Shown piece after piece: positions 9,279 through 17,081 of a stretch of DNA of 64,000 nt. The DNA is from JADCCX01 sp031431475 (GTDB lineage: Bacteria > Pseudomonadota > Alphaproteobacteria > Rhizobiales > Beijerinckiaceae): positions 1 to 64,000 of the forward strand of contig JANPDL010000006.1 in NCBI GenBank assembly GCA_031431475.1, written 5' to 3'. A program made the translations under genes and the position numbers. Within the stretch, counting starts at the first letter, position 1. Every line of letters begins with the position of its first letter. The notes below the pieces were generated by a model. It ran no database searches. It saw only the letters and a list, made by a program, of their open reading frames with translations, and was not told the DNA's origin.

Positions 9279-10100
9279 TCAGGGTTTCGTGCCAATCGGA
9301 ACCAGTGGAGCCTCTCGCATCACCAGGATGCCTATCCGGCGATTGGCCGCCATGGTTGGATCGTCCGGGAACAGCGGGTCGCTATCCGCCTTGCCCAGCA
9401 CGCCAAAAAAACGGTCGTCCGGCACACCTGATGCCGCGAGAATATCGCGGACAGCCAATGCGCGGCCGGTCGAAAGATCCCAAGCGGCGGAGCCGGGGCG
9501 CGATGCGGAGCGCTGCGACGATGTATGCCCCGTGATCTGCACTCGGTTCGACATCCTCCGAAGTGCCGGTGCCAGTGTCTCAAGCAGCTTGCGCGTGCGC
9601 TCATAGGGATATTTCGAGGCATCCGCGAACATGGAGCGGCCGTCCTGATCGACGATCTGGATATTGAGACCGTCCTTCGTCTCTTCGATCATGACGTTCT
9701 TAGACAGTTCCGCGATCTCGGGATTGTCCTGCAAGGCCTGCCGAAGGGAAACGGCGGCGAGCGCAAATTTCCGGTCGAACTGGACGATCTTCAGGCCATC
9801 GATCCGGTTATCGAAGGTCGTTGGTGCGGTAAAATCCGAGCCGAATTCCGTCGGCAGGTTCTGGACATTCTTCAGCTTCGGCTTGAAGGGAATGCCATTC
9901 ATCTCGACGATGCCGTCGAGGCGGTTTTCCTTCTGCGTGCCGAAAGCTTCGCGCATGGAACCCGCGACGATCTGCATCTTTTCCTTGTTGGAAGACGACA
10001 TCGCCACGAGCATGACGAAGAAGCTCATCAGAAGCGCCATCAGATCGGCGAAGGTCACGAACCAGCCGTGGCCACCCGCATGTCCCTTCTTGCGAGCCAT
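9279..10100 (-). CDS. motB: MotB/PomB-type flagellar stator protein
   Basis: A 273-residue stator subunit that anchors the ion channel to peptidoglycan. Seen: a short cytoplasmic tail, one membrane helix FADLMALLMSFFVMLVAMSS with the ion-binding Asp19, a plug/linker region, and a C-terminal OmpA-like domain (ITGHTSSQ, SDPLFPDDPTMAANRRIGILV). The start codon overlaps the motA stop by one base (TAATG). No other flagellar or chemotaxis gene is in the window, so a role outside swimming cannot be excluded. Confidence 0.9.
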   Translation of the reverse strand: MARKKGHAGGHGWFVTFADLMALLMSFFVMLVAMSSSNKEKMQIVAGSMREAFGTQKENRLDGIVEMNGIPFKPKLKNVQNLPTEFGSDFTAPTTFDNRIDGLKIVQFDRKFALAAVSLRQALQDNPEIAELSKNVMIEETKDGLNIQIVDQDGRSMFADASKYPYERTRKLLETLAPALRRMSNRVQITGHTSSQRSASRPGSAAWDLSTGRALAVRDILAASGVPDDRFFGVLGKADSDPLFPDDPTMAANRRIGILVMREAPLVPIGTKP

Positions 10101-10873
10101 TACGCAGTCGCCTCTTGCATTTCAGCGCGCTGGTGCTCTGGCAAGTAGGCCAGCAGCATTTCGCGCACGATGGCCGGGCTCTTGGCATCGCGGATTTGCA
10201 GGATACCGTCGATGATCAGCGTGCGGGAGATTTCCTCCTCGTCGAGCTTTAGGTGAAGCTTGTCGGCGATGGGCAGGCAGATCAGGTTGCCGACGAGCGC
10301 TCCGTACAGGGTCGCGAGCAGGGCAACAGCCATGAAGGGGCCGAGCTTGGACGGATCTTCCATGTTTGCGAACATGTTGACCATGCCGATCAGCGTGCCA
10401 ATCATGCCCCAGGCCGGGGCGCAATCGCCGACAGAACGATAAATCTTCTGGCCCTCGTCGAGATGGGTCAGGAACATGTCGCGGTCACGTTCCAGCGCCC
10501 CGCGAATGAATTCGGCATCGTAGCCATCGGCGATGTAGCGCACGCCCTGAGCCAGGAATGGGTCATCGACCGTGATGTTTTCCAGTGCGATCGGGCCAGA
10601 TTTACGCACGACTTCCGCCACGCGCGTGATCTCCTCGATCAGATCGCGGGGGTACATCTTGCGCATCTGGAAAACGAATTTCATACCCATCGGTATGCCA
10701 TGGCCGATGGCGGCAAAGGGGAAGCGGATCATGGTGACAGCGAAGGAGCCGCCGAAGATCACGATGAAAGCGTGTTTGTCCCAATATTGCGCAAAATTGC
10801 CGCCATCGATCATGATCAGGCCGATGAGCGTGCCGAAGCCGAACACCAGACCTACAGCGGTTGCAATATCCAT
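10100..10873 (-). CDS. motA: MotA/PomA-type stator channel protein
   Basis: A 257-residue partner of MotB with four membrane segments: the first starts MDIATAVGLVFGFGT and the last pair is around GDCAPAWGMIGTLIGMVNMF and PFMAVALLATLYGALVGNLI, which holds the conserved channel-lining region. Start 10873 (ATG) is chosen because GGAGGG lies just upstream; an in-frame TTG at 10897 is less likely. It forms the proton- or sodium-driven torque unit with the following motB. Confidence 0.9.
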   Translation of the reverse strand: MDIATAVGLVFGFGTLIGLIMIDGGNFAQYWDKHAFIVIFGGSFAVTMIRFPFAAIGHGIPMGMKFVFQMRKMYPRDLIEEITRVAEVVRKSGPIALENITVDDPFLAQGVRYIADGYDAEFIRGALERDRDMFLTHLDEGQKIYRSVGDCAPAWGMIGTLIGMVNMFANMEDPSKLGPFMAVALLATLYGALVGNLICLPIADKLHLKLDEEEISRTLIIDGILQIRDAKSPAIVREMLLAYLPEHQRAEMQEATA

Positions 10874-11030
10874 GACGCCCTCCAGCACTCCGGGCAACGC
10901 GGTGAGGATCAGGTCGCCGCCCGGTACGCATACTTCTTCGACCTCGGTTGTAGCCGAAGGGCCTTAAGGAAGGGTTAGGTGCGTTTTTTGAGAAGGGATT
11001 TACTGTCTTTCGGCTGGAGCTAAAGCCGCC

Positions 11031-11279
11031 TTACTCCGCCGCCCGCAGGTCCCGATGGGTCGCTGGCGGCAGCTTCTTGCCGTCCGCCCGGTAGAGCGCC
11101 ACAGCCTCATCGACAATCAGGCACAGCTCATCGAATACCGCGCGCTCGTCCGCGCCGTGGCAGCCGCCATCGATCAGCCCGGGCGCACGGCCGATATAGC
11201 AGCCGTCTTCGTCTGACCAACTGACAATCTTCGCGTAGCGCGCGCTGTCTTTTACACCGTTCTGCACGTTATCCTTCAC
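11031..11279 (-). CDS. hicB: HicB-family antitoxin
   Basis: An 82-residue protein with a partial RNase-H-like HicB fold: YAKIVSWSDEDGCYIGRAPGLI followed by a helical segment EAVALYRADGKKLPPA. HicB neutralises HicA and usually autoregulates the operon. No separate C-terminal HTH or ribbon-helix-helix domain is visible, so DNA binding may be supplied by the 154-aa protein two genes upstream. ATGA overlap with hicA supports coupled translation. Confidence 0.85.
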   Translation of the reverse strand: MKDNVQNGVKDSARYAKIVSWSDEDGCYIGRAPGLIDGGCHGADERAVFDELCLIVDEAVALYRADGKKLPPATHRDLRAAE

Positions 11280-11473
11280 TTGCCTATATCTCTCAGCGCC
11301 TGCCTGACGGCCTTTATCTGGTATGGCTTAGCGTCTTCGCCAAGTTTACCAGAGATCGTGATCGGGCGCGATAGCTTCGGGTGAGTGAAGTTACGATGGC
11401 TGCCTTTGCCGCCGCGGTCGGCGCAGCCGGACGCGATTAAGTCGTCGATCAATTCTCGGATTTTCGGGGTCAT
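11276..11473 (-). CDS. hicA: HicA-family mRNA interferase toxin
   Basis: A 65-residue double-stranded-RNA-binding-fold toxin that cleaves mRNA. The signature GGKGSHRNFTHP carries the catalytic histidine, followed by PITISGKLGEDAKPYQIKAV. Start at MTPKIRELIDDLIASG follows the usual HicA N-terminus. Longer in-frame starts exist (ATG at 11512 inside the end of the preceding gene, TTG at 11521) and would add 13-16 residues. The toxin gene precedes the antitoxin, as is usual for hicAB. Confidence 0.87.
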   Translation of the reverse strand: MTPKIRELIDDLIASGCADRGGKGSHRNFTHPKLSRPITISGKLGEDAKPYQIKAVRQALRDIGK

Positions 11474-11504
11474 GGCGGTGGGTACTCTGTTTTGCGCAAA
11501 GCCA

Positions 11505-11969
11505 TCAATCATCTTCGCCAATGATGTTGCGCTCTATCTCTGTATAGTGCGCAAGCAATTTGCGAATTTTCCCTATATTGAATGCCGTTGACTTCCGAAT
11601 ATCGGTCCCGCTGAACATAACATCCTGCCATTGTTCTGGAAGTGGTACATCTTTTGAATCAAAAGCATGACCAGTAACTGGACTGAAATAATCGTTAACG
11701 TAGGTTATGGCCGGTGCGCCCGGGTTATCGCGTGCCGCTCTTGCGACTTCACATGCGATTGATCCTGCCATTTCGGCGCTGAAGCCGTCTTCCATGAGCT
11801 CACGGAACAGCCACAATGCAATCATATCGTCAGGATCGAAAAGTCGCGCCCGGCCGGGAATCGTAGGAGGCGCGCAATTGAAGCGACCGGCCGCAGCGTG
11901 CTCATTGAAGCGGTCACGATCAATCCGTGCAACTCGGCAAGCTGCTTTAGTCGTTAATTTTGGTGTCAT
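11505..11969 (-). CDS. MerR-like HTH protein of the HicAB locus
   Basis: A 154-residue protein not assigned to a named family. The N-terminal 60 residues look like a MerR-type winged helix (TKAACRVARIDRDRFNEHAA, then GRARLFDPDDMIALWLFREL), as in prophage regulator-like proteins. The C-terminal half (ITYVNDYFSPVTGHAF onward) is unrecognised. It is the first gene of the hicAB operon: GAGGAAG lies 4-5 bases before its ATG, and its stop lies inside the possible 5' extension of hicA. Probably a third, regulatory component; base composition is lower in GC than the flanks. Confidence 0.6.
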   Translation of the reverse strand: MTPKLTTKAACRVARIDRDRFNEHAAAGRFNCAPPTIPGRARLFDPDDMIALWLFRELMEDGFSAEMAGSIACEVARAARDNPGAPAITYVNDYFSPVTGHAFDSKDVPLPEQWQDVMFSGTDIRKSTAFNIGKIRKLLAHYTEIERNIIGEDD

Positions 11970-11974
11970 TTCTT

Positions 11975-12038
11975 CCTCTTGAATTAAACCACTGGATTTT
12001 TTCCAGTGGATAATTTCAAGAGGTTTATCATAACCTCT
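11975..12038. promoter_or_regulatory. Nested inverted repeats upstream of the HicAB locus (putative operator)
   Basis: Three dyads are stacked just upstream of the 154-aa gene. CCTCTTGAA (11975-11983) pairs with TTCAAGAGG (12015-12023). Inside it CCACTGGA (11989-11996) pairs with TCCAGTGG (12002-12009) around a T5 loop. Overlapping on the right, AGAGGTT (12019-12025) pairs with AACCTCT (12032-12038). The leftmost arm overlaps the ribosome-binding site of the first gene. This suits an autoregulatory operator; a bidirectional hairpin terminator is possible for the inner dyad. Confidence 0.6.
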
Positions 12039-12094
12039 CGGCTTTCACAAGAGGTCTCTCATGGGCTCGAACGCCTCAAGAAACTGACTTCGCC

Positions 12095-12922
12095 TCACCC
12101 CTTCATGCCGCCGCTGGTCAAACCGCCCACGACGCGCTCCTGGAAGATCGCGATCAGGACACAAACCGGCACGATGGCCACGATCAACGCCGCCGAGATG
12201 ATCGGCCAGGGAAACGAGAATTCTCCCTGATACAGAGTGATTCCGACAGGCAAGGTTCGGCTGGCTACACGGGGCGAAAGCGTCAACGCCAGCAGGAATT
12301 CGTCCCATGAATTGACGAAGGCTAGAATGGCCGCTGTGAAAACGCCCGGTGCTGTCAGCGGGATCACGACATGCCAGAGCGCGCCAACCCGCGTGCAGCC
12401 GTCAATCATCGCGGCGTTTTCCAGATCGCGCGGGATGTCCTGGAAGAACGAGATCAGCACCAGTGTGCACACTGGCATAGACAGCACGGCATAGGGAAAT
12501 ATCAGCGCCCACCACGTGTTGAGCAGCGAGAGATCGCGCATCACGCTGAACAGCGGCACCATCAACGAGATCAGCGGGAACATGGCGACCGCAAGCAGGC
12601 CTGACAGGATCAGGTTGGGAGCGGGTAGCCTGAGGCGCACCAGAGCATAGGCCGCGAGCGCTGAAACCGTGACGCAAAGCGCGGTTGACAGCACGGCCAC
12701 AGCCACTGAATTCCACATGAAGGTCAGGATAGGCTGATCGACGAATACACGGGTGAAATTCGCTAGTGTCGGCGCATGAGGCCAGATCGTGATCGGCAGC
12801 TGCATCAGTTCGCTCTCCGTCTTGAGCGAGGTGAACAGTATCCAAAGTGCTGGAAAGAAGCCGTTCACGGCGACAACAGTGCCAGCAATCAGTGTCATTT
12901 TTCGGGATGAAGGAAATTTCAT
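12095..12922 (-). CDS. Carbohydrate ABC transporter permease (MalG-like)
   Basis: A 275-residue inner-membrane permease of the sugar CUT1 family, with six membrane segments and the cytoplasmic EAA-type loop that docks the ATPase (LENAAMIDGCTRVGALWHVVIPLTAPG). It is last gene of a four-gene importer (ATPase, binding protein, MalF-like, MalG-like, in transcription order). Its start overlaps the preceding permease stop by one base (TGATG). Substrate unknown; likely an oligosaccharide or polyol. Confidence 0.93.
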   Translation of the reverse strand: MKFPSSRKMTLIAGTVVAVNGFFPALWILFTSLKTESELMQLPITIWPHAPTLANFTRVFVDQPILTFMWNSVAVAVLSTALCVTVSALAAYALVRLRLPAPNLILSGLLAVAMFPLISLMVPLFSVMRDLSLLNTWWALIFPYAVLSMPVCTLVLISFFQDIPRDLENAAMIDGCTRVGALWHVVIPLTAPGVFTAAILAFVNSWDEFLLALTLSPRVASRTLPVGITLYQGEFSFPWPIISAALIVAIVPVCVLIAIFQERVVGGLTSGGMKG

Positions 12923-13827
12923 CAGTTTCTCCCGCCTGAAGGATCACGCCGCGTATGGCGCAGATAGAAGCTGGTCAGTATCGCCGATGCAATGAACATC
13001 AGAACCGCGAGCGTCGAGCCGTAGCCAAGATCGAGCGAGTCGATAGTTGTCTTGTGGATGTACATCGCCAGTGTTTCCGTCGCAGTACCCGGGCCGCCAT
13101 TGGTCATGGCATGCGGAATATCGAAGGTCTGGATCGCAGTGATGGTGCGGAAGATCAGCGCCACAAAAATCGCGGGTCGCAGCATTGGCAGAGTGATCTC
13201 GACGAATTGCCGCCATTTGCTGGCGCCATCCACTTCAGCCGCTTCATAAAGCGATTTCGGGATGGTCTGCAGACCCGCCAGCAGCACGAGGGCAGCAAAG
13301 CTGGAGGTCTTCCAGATGATGGCGATACAGATCGCAAAGAACGCCGGTCCCTCGCGCGTCAGCCAGTTAACCGGTGACAGGCCCATCCAGAGAAAGGCAT
13401 TGTTCACGAGCCCCTGCTGGTACTCGAAGAACCAGCGGAAGATCAGGCCCGCAAACACCAGCGGCAAAGCCCATGGCACCAGAAGTCCCAACCGTACTGG
13501 CCATTTTACCTTGAACGGCTGGTTCGCCAGAAGCGCGAGGCCCAGACCCACCAGCACCGCACCGGGCACTGTAATGATGATGAACAGGAATGTGTGCCAT
13601 GTCGCTTCCCAGAAGCGTCCGTCGCCGAGTGCTGTGGCGTAGTTCTGGAAGCCGATCCATGGCTTGGCCAACCACGGCTCGGTCAGCTTATTTTCGCTGA
13701 AAGAGCCGCGGACTAGCGCCGCTATGGGGTACAGCACTGTCACCGCCAGCAAAATTACGGCGGGTGCCAGCATGGTCAGGCCAAGCCGACGCTCCGAGGA
13801 TTCGAGGGGTGAGAGGTGCTGTGCCAT
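12922..13827 (-). CDS. Carbohydrate ABC transporter permease (MalF-like)
   Basis: A 301-residue permease with six predicted membrane segments and the EAA loop LYEAAEVDGASKWRQFVEITLP. Start chosen at MAQHLSPLESSERRLGLTML; the in-frame extension to 13908 lies within the binding-protein gene and is arginine-rich. One base separates this start from the binding-protein stop. It pairs with the MalG-like subunit to form the channel of the importer. Confidence 0.93.
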   Translation of the reverse strand: MAQHLSPLESSERRLGLTMLAPAVILLAVTVLYPIAALVRGSFSENKLTEPWLAKPWIGFQNYATALGDGRFWEATWHTFLFIIITVPGAVLVGLGLALLANQPFKVKWPVRLGLLVPWALPLVFAGLIFRWFFEYQQGLVNNAFLWMGLSPVNWLTREGPAFFAICIAIIWKTSSFAALVLLAGLQTIPKSLYEAAEVDGASKWRQFVEITLPMLRPAIFVALIFRTITAIQTFDIPHAMTNGGPGTATETLAMYIHKTTIDSLDLGYGSTLAVLMFIASAILTSFYLRHTRRDPSGGRN

Positions 13828-13828
13828 G

Positions 13829-15094
13829 TCAGCGGAAGATCTGCCCAAGATCCTTCGACATGTCGGCAAGCGCGGCATCAGCCGTCTTGGCCCCTGCGAG
13901 GAAGGCATTCATGTTGGTACGCATGATCTCTGAGACGCGCGGATAGGCCGGTGATACGGGCCGCGAGCGAGCGGTCTGCACCACTGGAAGCGCATCCTTG
14001 AACCACGGGTTCGCCTTCAGCACATCTGGATCGGTATAGACCTCGGCAAAGACCGGAAGATGGGACGCCGCAATTGCCTGCGCCTTCGATACTTCCGGCG
14101 AGGAGAGATAGCGCATGAATTTATACGCTTCAGCCTTGTTCTTTGAATAGGACGAAACCGTGAGCTGCCAGCCGCCAATGCAGGTTGCTCCCGCTCCGCT
14201 GGTAAATCCAGGCAGCGGCACGACGCCAACCTTGCCCTTGACGGTGCTGTCCGGGTCACCCTCTGCACGATTCCAGACATAGCCCCAGGTCATGCCATAG
14301 ATCAGGTTGCCGGCCTGGAAGTTCTGGCGGATACGGTCGGTCGGGATCTCGGCCAGGTTTGGTGGCGTCACATTGGCCGCCTTCAGGTCAGCCCAGAGCT
14401 GAAGCGCCTTCTTCGCAGCATCGGTCCCCAGCGTCAGTTTGCCTGCTGCATCGGTCATGTTGCCACCTGCTCCCCACATCGGGACCAGATAGGTGCAGAC
14501 CGTACCTTCTATGGGAGCGCCCGCCGTCTGGAATCCAGAGAGATTGGCGTTGCCTTCCGCCTTCATGATCTTCTCGGCACCGACCTTGAGCTCATCCCAG
14601 GTTTTTGGGGGCTGAACGCCATGCTTTTCCAGCAAGTCCTTGCGGTAGTAAAGGAATTGCGCATCGGCGAAATACGGTAGCGCAATGACCTTACCGCCTA
14701 CGATGTTCGCTTCGCGATACGCCGGCAGATATTTCGCCATTACCGCGTCCTTTTCCGCACCGAGATAGCTGTCCAGCGGCTCTGCCCAGCCTGCAGCGGC
14801 GTATTGCGCCGGGCGGATGACGTCGATCAGGATCACGTCGAGGGCTGAATCCTTGGAGGCCAGCACGGTGTTCAGATACTGCTGTTGTTGTTCGGATGTG
14901 GCACCACCAACCTCGACCTCGACCTTGATGCCGGGCGCGCGCTTTTCATATTCATCCGCAATCTTGCGCATCACATCGGGGCGCTGCTGGCCACCGGTGA
15001 AGATGCGTAACGTGGTCTGTGCCATCGCAGCAGACGAGACGCCGAGCGCGAGTGCGGCAGCGAGCCCAGCGAGAACGTGTTTGCGTGTGATCAT
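13829..15094 (-). CDS. ABC transporter sugar-binding protein (CUT1 type)
   Basis: A 421-residue periplasmic protein with a Sec signal peptide cleaved near AAMA|QTTLRIF. The mature part shows a type II binding fold of the maltose/trehalose-binding group: KTWDELKVGAEKIMKAEGN in the middle, and SSYSKNKAEAYKFMRYLSSP in the C-lobe. GGAGGAAAG precedes the ATG. It delivers the sugar to the permeases encoded downstream. Specificity is not assignable; ThuE-like trehalose binding is one possibility. Confidence 0.92.
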   Translation of the reverse strand: MITRKHVLAGLAAALALGVSSAAMAQTTLRIFTGGQQRPDVMRKIADEYEKRAPGIKVEVEVGGATSEQQQQYLNTVLASKDSALDVILIDVIRPAQYAAAGWAEPLDSYLGAEKDAVMAKYLPAYREANIVGGKVIALPYFADAQFLYYRKDLLEKHGVQPPKTWDELKVGAEKIMKAEGNANLSGFQTAGAPIEGTVCTYLVPMWGAGGNMTDAAGKLTLGTDAAKKALQLWADLKAANVTPPNLAEIPTDRIRQNFQAGNLIYGMTWGYVWNRAEGDPDSTVKGKVGVVPLPGFTSGAGATCIGGWQLTVSSYSKNKAEAYKFMRYLSSPEVSKAQAIAASHLPVFAEVYTDPDVLKANPWFKDALPVVQTARSRPVSPAYPRVSEIMRTNMNAFLAGAKTADAALADMSKDLGQIFR

Positions 15095-15156
15095 GACTTT
15101 CCTCCGATGATGATCGGCCTGTTCCGGCCGTTTGTCTTGTTTACGGGCAGCTCACC

Positions 15157-16236
15157 CTAAGCGGCCACGCCGGTTTCCGTATCGAACAGGTGAAACTTGT
15201 CCATGGCAAGCGAAACGCCGCGCGTGCTGCCTGGTTTGAGTCCGACATCCGGCGGAAAACGTCCGGTCATTTCCGCTTTACCCATCCTGAGAAGGGCTAG
15301 CGTGTCGGATCCCAGAGGTTCTGTCAGGATGATCTCGGCATGAAGAAGACCCTTAGTCCCGCCCCCCACAGTGATATGCTCTGGCCGGATGCCGAATGTC
15401 ATGGCCCGCCCCTTGTTAGGTCCAAGCATCGCCTGACGTGCGGTAGGAACAGGCAGGCGAAGGCCTCCATCAAGCATGATGGAAGCGCCATCGTCTCCCA
15501 CGGTACACGGCGCAAAATTCATGGGCGGCGATCCCGTGAAGCCCGCGACGAAGGTGGTGCGGGGATGGTTGTAGATCTCATCCGGCGTGCCGAGCTGCTC
15601 CACATGGCCGCCCTTCATGACGGCTATGCGGTCGGCCAGCGTCATCGCTTCCACCTGATCATGCGTGACATAGACCACGGTATTCTTGAACCGCTGGTGC
15701 AGCTTCTTGATCTCGATACGCATCTCGGCCCGCAGCTGGGCGTCAAGGTTCGACAGCGGCTCGTCGAAGAGAAATACCTTCGGATCGCGGACAATGGCCC
15801 GTCCCATGGCGACGCGCTGGCGTTGGCCACCGGAGAGTTGCCCAGGTTTGCGCTCCAGCAGATGCGTGATCTGCAGCACTTTCGCCGCATCATCCACGCG
15901 CTTGATAATCTCTGCAGGCTCAACATCGCGCATGCGCAGGCCAAAACCGATGTTGTCGCGCACGCTTTTGTGGGGATAGAGCGCATAATCCTGAAACACC
16001 ATGGCGATGTCGCGATCACGAGGTGGCAGGTCGTTTACGACATTGCCACCGATGCACATTTCGCCGCCCGAGACCGATTCAAGCCCCGCAATCATGCGCA
16101 AGAGCGTTGATTTTCCGCAGCCCGATGGTCCAACCAGAACGAGAAATTCACCGTCGGCCACGGCGATATCGACGCCATGCAGCACCTTGACAGGGCCGAA
16201 TGCCTTGGTCACGCCCTTTATATCCAGTGCAGCCAA
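15157..16236 (-). CDS. ABC transporter ATPase, MalK/UgpC type
   Basis: A 359-residue ATPase powering the sugar importer. Walker A GPSGCGKST (about 36-44), signature LSGGQRQRVAMGRA, Walker B VFLFDEPLSNLD, H-loop VTHDQ, then a C-terminal TOBE/regulatory domain. The start is non-ATG: TTG at 16236 is preceded at good distance by GGGGAGGGG; an upstream TTG at 16278 lacks such a site. First gene of the operon, 62 bp before the binding protein. It could also energise the ATPase-less importer at 35.6-38.7 kb. Confidence 0.93.
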   Translation of the reverse strand: MAALDIKGVTKAFGPVKVLHGVDIAVADGEFLVLVGPSGCGKSTLLRMIAGLESVSGGEMCIGGNVVNDLPPRDRDIAMVFQDYALYPHKSVRDNIGFGLRMRDVEPAEIIKRVDDAAKVLQITHLLERKPGQLSGGQRQRVAMGRAIVRDPKVFLFDEPLSNLDAQLRAEMRIEIKKLHQRFKNTVVYVTHDQVEAMTLADRIAVMKGGHVEQLGTPDEIYNHPRTTFVAGFTGSPPMNFAPCTVGDDGASIMLDGGLRLPVPTARQAMLGPNKGRAMTFGIRPEHITVGGGTKGLLHAEIILTEPLGSDTLALLRMGKAEMTGRFPPDVGLKPGSTRGVSLAMDKFHLFDTETGVAA

Positions 16237-16276
16237 ATTCCCCTCCCCAGGATTATGCTGCGCATGGCTGCGCGGC

Positions 16277-16301
16277 AAGTCTTATGTCTTATATAAGACT
16301 T
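16277..16301. promoter_or_regulatory. Palindromic operator candidate between the ABC operon and TauE gene
   Basis: A perfect 14-bp palindrome GTCTTATATAAGAC spans 16286-16299, and an additional copy of its left half, AAGTCTTA (16277-16284), pairs with TAAGACTT (16294-16301). It lies between divergent genes (16236 minus, 16329 plus). The form is like sites of FadR-type GntR regulators. It may control both directions; the cognate regulator is not identified. Confidence 0.55.
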
Positions 16302-16328
16302 ACCCGCACTGATACGAAAGGTCAAGCG

Positions 16329-17081
16329 ATGCTGGAAATTATTCTCCCCGCGAATGTCTCGCTGGCAGTCTTTGGCCTGCTGATTGTCATCAGTTTCTTC
16401 ACCTCGGCACTCACCGCCGCCTTTGGCATAGGGGGGGGTGTGGCAATGCTGGGTGCTCTGGCAGGCACGGTGCCTCCAGCGATGATCGTGGCGGTGCATG
16501 GCGTTGTTCAGCTTGGCTCAAACATAGGCCGCGCTGTGCTGCAGCGCGCGCATGTTCTGTGGAAACCAACGGCGCTGTTCACGTTGGGCAGTGTCATAGG
16601 TGCTGTGCTGGGCGTCGCAGTCTTCACGACGCTCCCGGAAAAGTTCCTGCTGGGATTGCTCGGGCTCTTTATCCTGCTGATGACCTGGATACCCAAACCA
16701 AGAATTCCGGGGCTTGAAACAACCGGCGTTTTTATTGGCGGGATTATCGCGACATTCGTCACGATCTTCGTAGGGGCCACCGGACCATTTGTTCAGGCGC
16801 TTTTCCTGCCACTCGGACTGGAAAAGCGCGTGCTGGTTGCCACGCATGCCGCCTGCAACGTCATCCAGCACGGGCTGAAGGTGCTGGCATTCGGTTATCT
16901 CGGCTTCAATTTTGCAGACTGGCTGCCCTTGCTGGTCGCGATGATCGTATCGGGCTTTCTTGGGACGTGGCTTGGAACGCGATTGCTGGAACGTCTTCCG
17001 GAAGCGCTGTTCAAGGTCATTCTCAAGTGGCTCCTGACGGTCCTCGCGCTGGACTTGCTGCGCAGGGCAGTGCTTGCTTGA
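16329..17081 (+). CDS. TauE/SafE-family membrane permease
   Basis: A 250-residue polytopic protein with the TSUP-type repeat: AAFGIGGGVAMLGALAGTVPP in the first half and GGIIATFVTIFVGATGPFVQA in the second, about eight membrane segments. Start at MLEIILPANVSLAVFGLL; codons upstream lie inside the divergent promoter. It is the second TSUP protein in the window and clearly diverged from the one at 2670. It shares its control region with the sugar ABC operon, which is odd for an anion exporter. Its stop TGA directly abuts the argE-like stop. Confidence 0.87.
   Translation: MLEIILPANVSLAVFGLLIVISFFTSALTAAFGIGGGVAMLGALAGTVPPAMIVAVHGVVQLGSNIGRAVLQRAHVLWKPTALFTLGSVIGAVLGVAVFTTLPEKFLLGLLGLFILLMTWIPKPRIPGLETTGVFIGGIIATFVTIFVGATGPFVQALFLPLGLEKRVLVATHAACNVIQHGLKVLAFGYLGFNFADWLPLLVAMIVSGFLGTWLGTRLLERLPEALFKVILKWLLTVLALDLLRRAVLA

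Noticed and set aside
10874..11030. Terminator for the hicAB operon between hicB and motA
   Set aside because: Only a 5-bp stem (CGGCT/AGCCG) and no adjacent T-run on the minus strand.
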